Assembly: GCF_011769525.1 (NCBI RefSeq)
Contig: NZ_CP050440.1
Span: 3,783,501-3,847,500, forward strand
DNA: 64,000 nt
DNA from: Tolypothrix sp. PCC 7910
Lineage (GTDB): Bacteria; Cyanobacteriota; Cyanobacteriia; Cyanobacteriales; Nostocaceae
Direction: 5' to 3'
Part shown: piece after piece, positions 1-7,046 of the stretch
How the letters are laid out: every line of letters begins with the position of its first letter
Position numbering within the stretch: position 1 is the first letter of the stretch
Notes under the pieces: model-generated
Seen by the model: only the letters and a program-made list of their open reading frames with translations
Told to the model about the DNA's origin: nothing
The model's database searches: none
Program-made: the position numbers and the translations under genes

Positions 1-1
1 G

Positions 2-1036
2 CCAAGGAACGGAACAAATGAAACTGGTGTTTTGGTTTTAGCTTTGACGATCACACTAGGGTTAGTGGGTGTTGTATTTTGGTGGTTGGCTAATAACTCT
101 GGTGTAATTGATAGTTTTACTAATAATCCATCCCGCCAAGTTTTGCAGCCGCAGAATGACATTGCTCAAAAAACAAATCCTCTTCCTTCCGGCTTATTTA
201 GTTATGGGGGAAGTACAACTTGGGCCCCCATTCGCAAAGAAGTAGAACCAGGAATGCAAAAGCTTTGGCCCCAGTTTCAATTACGTTATACAGATCCCAC
301 AACTGGTGCGCCTGGATCTGGTACTGGGATTAAAATGCTTTTGGATAACCAGCTGGCTTTTTCTCAGTCATCTCGCTCATTGAAAGATGAGGAATACCAG
401 AAGGCTCAACAAAGAGGGTTTAAACTCAAAGAAATTCCCGTGGCAATTGATGGGATTGCGATCGCAGTTCATCCAAGCCTCAAAATTCCTGGTTTAACTC
501 TGGCACAGCTTAAGGATATATATACGGGCAAACTGACTAACTGGCGACAAGTGAATGGCCCCAATTTACCGATTACAGCTTACTCTCGCCGTTTAGAAGA
601 AGGAGGCACCATCGAATTTTTCGATCAAAATGTTATGGCAAGTGAAAAATTTGGTGCCAATGTAAAATTTATCGCCACGACAACTCAAGCTTTAAAGGAA
701 GTGGCAAAGAATCCTGGCGCAATTTATTATGCTTCTGCTCCGGAAGTAGTTGGACAATGTAGTGTTCAACCTTTACCCCTAGGACGGACATTAGATCAAC
801 TCATTCCACCTTACAAAGAACCTTTTGTTCCTCTAGAACAGTGTCCGCAACAGCGTAACCAAATAAATGCTACCGCCTTTCAAAAAGCTGAATACCCGAT
901 TACTAGGCGATTATTTGTCATTGTGAAACAAAATGGACAAGGCGATCAGCAAGCAGGAGAAGCTTATGCTAATTGGCTGCTGACACCTCAAGGTCAAGAA
1001 TTAATTGCTAAAGCCGGATTTGTCAGAATTCGCTAA
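2..1036 (+). CDS. PstS-like substrate-binding protein, 5' end outside window
   Basis: Periplasmic binding protein of the PstS/SphX (phosphate-type) family, likely anchored to the plasma membrane. The frame is open to the window edge. The residues before the TTG at 32 (RNGTNETGVL) align with residues 3 onward of the next gene, so the true start lies just upstream and the gene is 5'-partial. One N-terminal transmembrane segment ends in VVFWW. There is no lipobox cysteine. The domain motifs GGSTTWAPIR and GSGTGIKMLLDNQLAFSQSS are typical of the PstS fold. It is a close paralogue of the following gene. No pstC, pstA or pstB is adjacent, so phosphate as ligand is inferred from family only. Confidence 0.8.
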   Translation, partial: PRNGTNETGVLVLALTITLGLVGVVFWWLANNSGVIDSFTNNPSRQVLQPQNDIAQKTNPLPSGLFSYGGSTTWAPIRKEVEPGMQKLWPQFQLRYTDPTTGAPGSGTGIKMLLDNQLAFSQSSRSLKDEEYQKAQQRGFKLKEIPVAIDGIAIAVHPSLKIPGLTLAQLKDIYTGKLTNWRQVNGPNLPITAYSRRLEEGGTIEFFDQNVMASEKFGANVKFIATTTQALKEVAKNPGAIYYASAPEVVGQCSVQPLPLGRTLDQLIPPYKEPFVPLEQCPQQRNQINATAFQKAEYPITRRLFVIVKQNGQGDQQAGEAYANWLLTPQGQELIAKAGFVRIR

Positions 1037-1362
1037 TAAAATATTTGTTATTTAAACTACACTCTCAAATAGCCAATCAATTTTGGATATTAAATTTACT
1101 CTCAGCTTTCTTAAAAGTTTACAGCAAGGTTTACAGCCCAAAATGTAATTGAATATTTTGGTTATTTCCATAGTTAAAACTATAGCGGTTCTCGTTTCAG
1201 TGCCATACACTCTGGCAATGGAAAGAAACTAATGCAGTAGGGATTATTCAACCCGAAATCACGCCACTGGCTACAGTATGGGGAAGCTCCGCAACACAGG
1301 GGCTCCAAAATCGAAAAATTCGTTCACTACTTGTATTTAACCGACATACAGGCTAATGTGCT
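1037..1362. other. Intergenic region between the PstS-like paralogues
   Basis: No gene is seen. A direct repeat GTTTACAGC occurs at 1117-1125 and 1129-1137, 12 bp apart, which recalls the spaced repeats of Pho boxes but does not match the cyanobacterial CTTAACCT consensus. The part from 1190 to 1320 is less AT-rich, with short inverted repeats (GCCA/TGGC near 1202-1217 and GGGGAAGCTCC/GGGGCTCC near 1279-1304). It may be a small dispersed repeat or a structured leader. Confidence 0.35.
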
Positions 1363-2409
1363 ATGTCTCAAAAAAATGAAACTCCTATTCTGATTTTGTC
1401 TCTATTAATCACCGTTGGGTTAGTAGCTGGTGCTTTTTGGTGGTTTATCAGAAATAATAATTTTAATCTTAATCAAAGTATTTCTCGCAATACAAATCAG
1501 CCCCAGGCGACAACAGAAAAACCTAGTGGCAAAAGTTTTGCCACTGTCCAAAATGTCCCTACAGGATTATTTAACTATGGAGGCAGTACATCTTGGGCAC
1601 CAATTCGGCTGACGGTTGACTCAGCAATTACAGCTACTAGACCAGAGTTCCGCTTGCGTTATGTAGAGCCTAGCAATGGTACTCCTGGTTCTGGTACTGG
1701 TATACAGTCACTTATTGATGGTCAACTAGCTTTTGCCCAATCCTCTAGACCACTTCTCGATCAAGAATTAAGCCGGGCTCAGCAACGTGGTTTTAGCCTC
1801 AATCAAATTCCCGTAGCAATCGATGGATTAGCTGTAGCAGTTAATGCCAACCTCAATATACCAGGGCTGACTTTAGACCAATTGAAATCTATTTACACTG
1901 GCAAAATTAACAATTGGAGCCAGGTTGGTGGCCCAAATATTCCCATTAAACCTTACTCTCGCCGCATTACTGATGGCGGGACAGTAGAGCTTTTTGTCCA
2001 AGACATCTTGGGTGGTCAATCTTTTGGATCCCAGGTGGAATTTATTTCCACAACCACCCAAGCCTTACAAAAATTGGCTGGTAGTCCTGGTGGTATCTAT
2101 TACGCTTCTGCCCCAGAGGTGGTTACTCAATGCTCAATTAGACCCTTGCCGTTGGGGCGGACGCAAGGGGCATACATTGCTCCTTACCAAGAACCATTTG
2201 TCCTCCCGACTGAATGTCCTGGTAAAAGAAACAAATTGAACATTGAGGCTTTCCAATCCGGAAAATACCCGATTACACGCAATCTGTTTGTGGTGGTCAA
2301 ACAGACTGGTCAAACCGAGCAGCAAGCAGGTGTTGCTTATGCCAACTTACTTCTAACTGAGCAGGGGCAGGAATTGATTACCCAAGCTGGGTTTGTCAGA
2401 ATTCGCTGA
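1363..2409 (+). CDS. PstS-like substrate-binding protein, second tandem copy
   Basis: Second copy of the phosphate-type binding protein, 348 aa. It starts at an ATG followed by a short cytoplasmic tail, one transmembrane helix (about residues 8-28, ending GAFWWF), a polar linker rich in N and Q, and then the PstS-like domain with GGSTSWAPIR and GSGTGIQSLIDGQLAFAQSS. It ends in the same GFVRIR as its neighbour. The anchor, in place of a cleaved signal or lipobox, suggests both stay on the outer face of the plasma membrane. The tandem duplication is direct and the copies are clearly diverged in the linker. The ligand is unproven. A PBP-like sensor role is an alternative to transport. Confidence 0.8.
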   Translation: MSQKNETPILILSLLITVGLVAGAFWWFIRNNNFNLNQSISRNTNQPQATTEKPSGKSFATVQNVPTGLFNYGGSTSWAPIRLTVDSAITATRPEFRLRYVEPSNGTPGSGTGIQSLIDGQLAFAQSSRPLLDQELSRAQQRGFSLNQIPVAIDGLAVAVNANLNIPGLTLDQLKSIYTGKINNWSQVGGPNIPIKPYSRRITDGGTVELFVQDILGGQSFGSQVEFISTTTQALQKLAGSPGGIYYASAPEVVTQCSIRPLPLGRTQGAYIAPYQEPFVLPTECPGKRNKLNIEAFQSGKYPITRNLFVVVKQTGQTEQQAGVAYANLLLTEQGQELITQAGFVRIR

Positions 2410-2412
2410 CAC

Positions 2413-2428
2413 CTGCTATTGATAGCAG
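2413..2428. terminator. Hairpin between convergent genes
   Basis: Perfect inverted repeat CTGCTAT-TG-ATAGCAG in the 28-bp gap between the second PstS-like gene and the convergent Crp-family gene. It has no T-run on the plus side. It could stop transcription from either side but is weak. Confidence 0.35.
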
Positions 2429-2437
2429 ATCTGAGCT

Positions 2438-3208
2438 TTAGCTAGCTCGATTAATAGACTCTGCTGGTAAGCAAATCAAGTTATCCCCTTGGGTCAGGAT
2501 TAAACCACGCTGACGTAATTTGCCCATCAAACGGGTAACAGTAACACGAGTTGAACCGATGGCACTACCAATTTGGGCATGGGTCAGGGGGAAAGGCAGG
2601 CAATAGCCACGAATTACATCGGGGTCAGTTTCACTCATTGCCGGCTCGCCATATTCCTCAATTAACAAGGTGAGGAATCCTAAGAGTCGGTCAATTGTGC
2701 GGCGTTGTCCCAAAGCACTCAGCCACAGCAACTTACGTTGGTGCTGATAGCGGAAGGCATCCATAACTTCGCGACGGAAGTGAGGCCAGTTATCTAGGTC
2801 GTGCCAGTACATCCACAGCACCGCTGTTTGGTCAACATGGGCGTAAGCCTGGAGTGTGAATGGTGACTGAGCAACAATTTCAAACGGTTGTCCGGCTCCG
2901 ACAAAACCCAAGAAAGCTTCTTCTGGGGTTCTGTTAATGCGTCGAGATGTTAACTGACTAGCAGTAGCGCTGACTTGAGCGGTTCCTACCATACGGATCG
3001 CACCCCTTTGCACCAAATATAGCAATCCAGGGCGAGCTGGAATGCGCTCATCTTTGCTGAAGGTGCGGCAGCGGTAGTGTTCTTGAGCCCAATCAAGAAT
3101 TCGTTGCCAAGTCAAAAACGGACGTGAAGCCTCGGAAAAAGAGGATGGAGATTGCATAGGTAACAAAGAGCGTTCGGCTGAAGACAAAGACGACATAAAA
3201 AGGTGCAA
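2438..3208 (-). CDS. devH: Crp/Fnr-family transcriptional regulator, DevH-like
   Basis: DNA-binding regulator, up to 256 aa. Residues about 35-150 form a cyclic-nucleotide-binding-type beta barrel (ERIPARPGLLYLVQRGAIR). The C-terminal winged helix carries LTHAQIGSAIGSTRVTVTRL, the Crp/NtcA recognition-helix pattern. ATGs at codons 5 and 18 are possible later starts. From memory of the family it most resembles Anabaena DevH, which is needed for heterocyst glycolipid layer formation; this assignment is by recall, not alignment. An NtcA-type palindrome upstream (3323-3336) with a -10-like TATAAC fits nitrogen control. It could instead be another cyanobacterial Crp paralogue. Confidence 0.6.
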   Translation of the reverse strand: MHLFMSSLSSAERSLLPMQSPSSFSEASRPFLTWQRILDWAQEHYRCRTFSKDERIPARPGLLYLVQRGAIRMVGTAQVSATASQLTSRRINRTPEEAFLGFVGAGQPFEIVAQSPFTLQAYAHVDQTAVLWMYWHDLDNWPHFRREVMDAFRYQHQRKLLWLSALGQRRTIDRLLGFLTLLIEEYGEPAMSETDPDVIRGYCLPFPLTHAQIGSAIGSTRVTVTRLMGKLRQRGLILTQGDNLICLPAESINRAS

Positions 3209-3322
3209 GGAGTGTCTTTGTGTTGGCGAGTTTGGCTTAACGCCTAACAGCGCCAGCCATTCAAAGAATAGAAAGGAAATTACTCCCTACTCTTTTGTTA
3301 TACTTCTTACTGTACAATGATG

Positions 3323-3336
3323 GTAGTAAAGTTTAC
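3323..3336 (-). promoter_or_regulatory. Candidate NtcA-binding site
   Basis: The sequence GTAGTAAAGTTTAC fits GTA-N8-TAC exactly. Read on the minus strand, 20 nt follow before TATAAC, close to the spacing of NtcA-activated promoters (box, about 20-24 nt, then -10). The promoter would drive the DevH-like gene with a leader of roughly 80 nt. The box is palindromic and could also act toward 3417 on the plus strand, but no well-placed -10 was found there. Confidence 0.5.
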
Positions 3337-3416
3337 CCTCTATTCATTGAATATTCATCAAATTTTATTCTACTCTCATTTTTCTTTATCTAGAAGAAAC
3401 TTATAACTTTTGATAG

Positions 3417-4376
3417 ATGACAGAAAATCGATACATTAGCGATAAAGCTGTCTTCATCGATAACTACGTGCATTTAAATTTACTAGTTAGCAAATACACA
3501 GCTATAAAACAGTTAATATACAGTCATCTGCGGAATTCACTGAGTGTTTATACCTGGAAGCCAGAATTAGACAGCATAAAAGATGCGAAATTTCCTCTAT
3601 ATAAAGGTAGAGATGATAAAAAAATTTTATATATTTCGGGTGTAGCTCTCAAGTTAGAAAAATCTCAGAATCAAAAATCTTTAGATATAGCTCAGGCGAT
3701 CGCTGCTAATTTAGCAGAGTTCGATGGTGACGTTTTTCGTATTCAAATTGTTCCCCCTGGCTGGATTCATTTTGAACTAACTCACCCTGCTTTAGCGGCT
3801 TGGTTACAAAGTCTCGCTATGGGAATTTTTAGTGAACGGAAAATCGCCAGCGATAAACATCTCCCCATCAACAATTCAGGTAGCTTATTTGCTGTACAAT
3901 ACGCTCATGCACGCTGCTACTCGCTATTGCAACAAGCGTATCGAGAAGGATTAATTAAACTGCAAGAAGTGCTTTTAGATACAGACAAAAATATTGACCT
4001 GCAAAAAACATCACTCAGCAATTCAGCACCAGCTTATTTGAGTGTTAGCTGTCCCACCCTCATACCTTGGCTAGATAGCGAGCAAAAACTTCGCCTCAAT
4101 CACTCAGCTGAAATTCGTCTGATTGGGGAGTTAGTGCAAGTGGTAGATGATTTAGAGTGTCATCCTGTTAACAGCACAGTTAACTGGCCAAAAGCGGCGC
4201 TGAATTTAAGTCAAGCCTGGGAAAACTTCTGGCGCGAGTGCCGCATTTGGGGCAAAGTTAAAACTGCCTCACCAGAACTAGCTCAAGCCAGATTGGGATT
4301 ATTGATGGTGGCTCAATCTGTGTTCAGGTTGTTACTAGAAGAAAAACTGGGCTTATTTGCTCCCAGAGAATTATGA
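3417..4376 (+). CDS. ArgRS-like protein without catalytic core (DALR anticodon-binding domain)
   Basis: A 319-aa protein that resembles arginyl-tRNA synthetase with the middle removed. Residues about 85-130 look like the ArgRS N-terminal add-on domain (DIAQAIAANLAEF, PPGWIHFEL). QYAHARCYSLL near residue 161 matches the segment that follows the ArgRS catalytic domain. The C-terminal 90 residues are a DALR-type anticodon-binding domain (ALNLSQAWENFWRECRIWG, LFAPREL). Neither HIGH nor KMSK signature is present, and the length is about half of a normal ArgRS. It cannot aminoacylate by the usual route. A tRNA-binding or regulatory role is inference. Confidence 0.75.
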   Translation: MTENRYISDKAVFIDNYVHLNLLVSKYTAIKQLIYSHLRNSLSVYTWKPELDSIKDAKFPLYKGRDDKKILYISGVALKLEKSQNQKSLDIAQAIAANLAEFDGDVFRIQIVPPGWIHFELTHPALAAWLQSLAMGIFSERKIASDKHLPINNSGSLFAVQYAHARCYSLLQQAYREGLIKLQEVLLDTDKNIDLQKTSLSNSAPAYLSVSCPTLIPWLDSEQKLRLNHSAEIRLIGELVQVVDDLECHPVNSTVNWPKAALNLSQAWENFWRECRIWGKVKTASPELAQARLGLLMVAQSVFRLLLEEKLGLFAPREL

Positions 4377-4554
4377 GAAAGTTTTCTAAATATACTTATC
4401 GGCAACAAGAAAGGTAAAAAGATTGGAATAGAAAGCGTTTCTCTTTTTATCAACCACAAAGTTATTAAAAATAGGACAACATTCTGAAATAGAAAATTTG
4501 TTGATTTCTCAGTAAACTCACTAAGGAAATAAATAAAAATTTACAAAGCAGATA

Positions 4555-4583
4555 TTGACTCAATTAATATCATCGGATATATT
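4555..4583 (+). promoter_or_regulatory. Sigma70-type promoter of the small RNA
   Basis: TTGACT at 4555-4560 and TATATT at 4578-4583 are separated by exactly 17 bp. This predicts transcription start near 4588-4591, right at the first base pairs of the RNA hairpin. Confidence 0.7.
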
Positions 4584-4587
4584 ATCT

Positions 4588-4661
4588 GGTGTGTGAGGAG
4601 CGAACCAGCAGGGGCACCGAGACGAAACACGGCCAGTCGTCGGTGTCCTTTCTGATTTTAT
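4588..4661 (+). ncRNA. yfr2: Small RNA, probably Yfr2 family
   Basis: About 70 nt between two convergent genes, with its own strong promoter and terminator. The 5' part is a hairpin (GGT/ACC, extendable to CTGGT/ACCAG) whose loop holds GTGTGAGGAGC. That is the near-complement of the conserved Yfr1 motif ACUCCUCACAC, as known for Yfr2 RNAs. The 3' part is a long hairpin: GGGCACC (4612-4618) pairs with GGTGTCC (4642-4648) and GACGA (4621-4625) with TCGTC (4637-4641), then a T-rich tail. The stem uses a G-U pair that would be a mismatch on the other strand, which supports plus-strand transcription. Family naming is by recall of the motif. Confidence 0.7.
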
Positions 4662-4688
4662 ATAGAGTTATGTTTTAAAGATTTGCTC

Positions 4689-5564
4689 CTAGGATAGTAA
4701 AAATTGTTCAATTGCTACAGCAGCGCCATCTTCCTCTACAGTAGGAGCTACCCACTGAGCAATCGCTTGCACACCTGCGGGAGCATTGCCCATAGCCACA
4801 CCAATGCCAGCATACTCTAACATTTCCACATCATTGAAGTTATCTCCAATAGTCATGACGTTAGCAGCTTGTAATCCTAGTAATTCTTCGGCTAGGTAAC
4901 GCACCGCAGTTCCCTTATTTACAGAGGCGTGAGTTGCCTCAAAGAAGGTTGCAACTGATGTTGTGAGGTAAAGTTCGGCTGGGGTGTATTGGCTGCGTAA
5001 ATTGCCTAATATGCTGTCTATGATATCGGTATCATCACACAAAGCTAAGACCTTTGTGGGTTCATTTGTTAAGACTTGACGTAAATCACCCACAGGAGTA
5101 GCGGTAATTCCAGAACGTTGAGCGTAGATTTTGGTTTCTCTGGTTAATTCCCGCACATACAGCTGGTCATTGATATAAAAATGCACAGATAACAGCGATC
5201 GCAACTCTGGCTGTTCAAAATAATCTAGTAGCTGGTGAGCAATTTCCCGAGAAACAGTTAAATGACGATGAATTTTTTGTGTAGCGGGGTCTTGAATCCA
5301 AGCACCCTGATAAGCTGCTAAGGGTAAGACAGAGCCAATAGCTTCGTGAAAGCGTAAAGCTGAACGATACATTCTACCAGTTGCGATCGCCACTTGAATT
5401 CCTCTTGCTTGTGCGGCGGCGATCGCTCGCTTTACGGGTTTGCTAATGGTGTTAGACTTGCCAGAAATCGTACCATCAATATCTAGAACCAATAGTTTAA
5501 TCTCTGCTTGAGCTACAGACTGATTATCAGTAGATGCAAGATTCTGAGAAGATGCTTTAGACAT
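4689..5564 (-). CDS. Cof-type HAD-IIB phosphatase
   Basis: Cytosolic sugar-phosphate or nucleotide phosphatase of the HAD superfamily, Cof subfamily, 291 aa from the ATG at 5564 (a TTG four codons upstream is possible but less likely). Motif I is LDIDGTISG with nucleophile and acid/base Asp. Motif II lies at ATGR. Motif IV is MTIGDNFNDVEMLEYAG with the Mg-binding aspartates. The C2B-type cap lies between. All catalytic residues are present. The substrate cannot be read from sequence. It converges on the Yfr2-like RNA. Confidence 0.85.
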   Translation of the reverse strand: MSKASSQNLASTDNQSVAQAEIKLLVLDIDGTISGKSNTISKPVKRAIAAAQARGIQVAIATGRMYRSALRFHEAIGSVLPLAAYQGAWIQDPATQKIHRHLTVSREIAHQLLDYFEQPELRSLLSVHFYINDQLYVRELTRETKIYAQRSGITATPVGDLRQVLTNEPTKVLALCDDTDIIDSILGNLRSQYTPAELYLTTSVATFFEATHASVNKGTAVRYLAEELLGLQAANVMTIGDNFNDVEMLEYAGIGVAMGNAPAGVQAIAQWVAPTVEEDGAAVAIEQFLLS

Positions 5565-5978
5565 AAAAATCCCCAAGATTTGAACTTATCGTCAGACATT
5601 TTGAAATTGTATTAAAATCTTCACCTAATTCTGCTCAATGTTTGGGATTTAATTTGCACTTAATACTTAAAGCTTTAATTTCGTTTTTACATGACAGGCA
5701 ATTGTGATTACAACACTATCACAACTGCAAGATATAAATTCTTCTCTATTGGCTATTTTGAAAATAGAATTTAAATTAATATTCTGGTAAATATGGAAAG
5801 ACCCAGATTAGCTAAAATCTGGGTGTATAAGATGCTATTTGAGTATCAAAAACTGGAATATCTAAATTGCAGATTTACTGTCTAACTGGATACGATAAGT
5901 CTCTAGTCATCAAGATATTAGTAAGTTACTAAATCTAAGGGTCTAGTAATCTTGGTGATCAGAAAACTTTACGTAAGT
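5565..5978. other. Intergenic region with one hairpin
   Basis: No gene is seen. CCCAGATT/AATCTGGG (5802-5809 and 5816-5823, 6-nt loop) is the only clear structure. On the minus strand it is followed by TCTTTCC and may end transcripts of the PEP-CTERM gene. The rest is AT-rich and should hold the promoter of the HAD gene. Confidence 0.4.
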
Positions 5979-6677
5979 CTAAAAACTTGATGTTTTGACT
6001 CGGATTTTTTTGGTATTTAATAATATACCAAGTCCTGCAATTAAGCCAAGTCCAAGTACAGCAGAAGATTCAGGTACAGGCTTGGGTGTTTCATTATATT
6101 GATATGTGACTTCAAGCATTCCCTGAGCAAATGTATTGATTTGAGATGAGACGTTACCCGGCCCTATTACCGCAGACCGAGCCAAAGCTGTGAACAAAAA
6201 ATTGACATTTGCATTACCAATAAAAGCATTCAAATTATCTACGCCCTTACTTAAAGTCTTAGTTTCTAATCCTGTCGCTACTATATCCGGAAGTGTAACT
6301 GTAGAAAAGCCAGCAACTTTAAAATTGGAAGTTTTAGTGGGACTGAGATTAAGTTGAAACTGATCCTTGAGTTCAAGACCAAGGTTACTACCAAAAGTTT
6401 CGCCACCAAGAATGATTGTTGCTTGGCTTTCTTTAGGGCCTGTATTTGTAAAGCTGCCATTTGCTTTAATATCAGCTTGGTATTTTATTGTTACACTCTC
6501 CAGTTCTCCAAGAGCAGAGTTAAACTGTGTGAGACTTAAAGTTTTCTCAAAATCTGTACGCGCAAAATCTGTAGAAGCCGAGAAAGAAAGTGAAGCTGCA
6601 TTAGCTACTCCACTTGTAGCGATAATCCCTGCAAAGGTTGTAGCAGTAGCTAAAGCTTGAAAAAATTTGGAATTCAT
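5979..6677 (-). CDS. PEP-CTERM sorting domain protein
   Basis: Exported protein of 232 aa. Residues 1-27 form a Sec signal peptide ending ANA. The C-terminus has the PEP-CTERM pattern: PVPESSAVLGLG, a short hydrophobic helix, then basic KKIR. Such proteins are handled by an exosortase and released to or anchored at the surface. The central part is a beta-rich domain with no motif that I recognise. No exosortase gene is nearby, which is usual. The function is unknown. Confidence 0.8.
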   Translation of the reverse strand: MNSKFFQALATATTFAGIIATSGVANAASLSFSASTDFARTDFEKTLSLTQFNSALGELESVTIKYQADIKANGSFTNTGPKESQATIILGGETFGSNLGLELKDQFQLNLSPTKTSNFKVAGFSTVTLPDIVATGLETKTLSKGVDNLNAFIGNANVNFLFTALARSAVIGPGNVSSQINTFAQGMLEVTYQYNETPKPVPESSAVLGLGLIAGLGILLNTKKIRVKTSSF

Positions 6678-7046
6678 AGATGATTTTCTCTGAAACTATG
6701 ATTGCAATATTCCTGATTTATTTCTAACTTTGAAATGCTAATTATTGGTTTGATGAATATACTTAATTTTATGTAAATACTTTATGAAGTAATGAAAAAT
6801 AACGTAACTGTAAAAGTAATGTTTAAAAGCTTAATGATGAGAACGGTAAAATTTCTGAATTAGTTAAATGAGCGTAAATTTTCAGCTTTTACAATTTTTG
6901 TTCTACTAGAAGCGCTGATACAATGATTGCTCTTGCTTAAAAAGAGCCATGTCTACGCCGCACTGTACTTGTGCTACAAGCAATCATTTTGATGCTGAAG
7001 CTGCGTCGTTGGTACTTGGATGTAAGCTTCTAGCTAAAATAAGGCT
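6678..7046. other. Intergenic region with nested inverted repeats upstream of polA
   Basis: No gene. Between 6906 and 7033 three inverted repeats are nested: CTAGAAGC (6906-6913) with GCTTCTAG (7026-7033), AATGATTGC (6922-6930) with GCAATCATT (6980-6988), and GCTCTT (6929-6934) with AAGAGC (6942-6947). The outer arm ends 13 bp before the polA start. It could be a small palindromic mobile repeat or a structured leader. Confidence 0.45.

Noticed and set aside
1190-1330. Riboswitch between the PstS-like genes
   Set aside because: Short inverted repeats exist but match no riboswitch core that I know; left as a structured intergenic segment.
4588-4661. Yfr1 on the minus strand, because CTCCTCACAC is present there
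   Set aside because: The motif would lie in a loop rather than between two hairpins, no terminator follows on that strand, and the promoter, G-U pair and T-rich end all favour the plus strand.
6354-6660. Plus-strand ORFs antisense to the PEP-CTERM gene
   Set aside because: The minus frame has a signal peptide and PEP-CTERM end; the plus frames are shadows.
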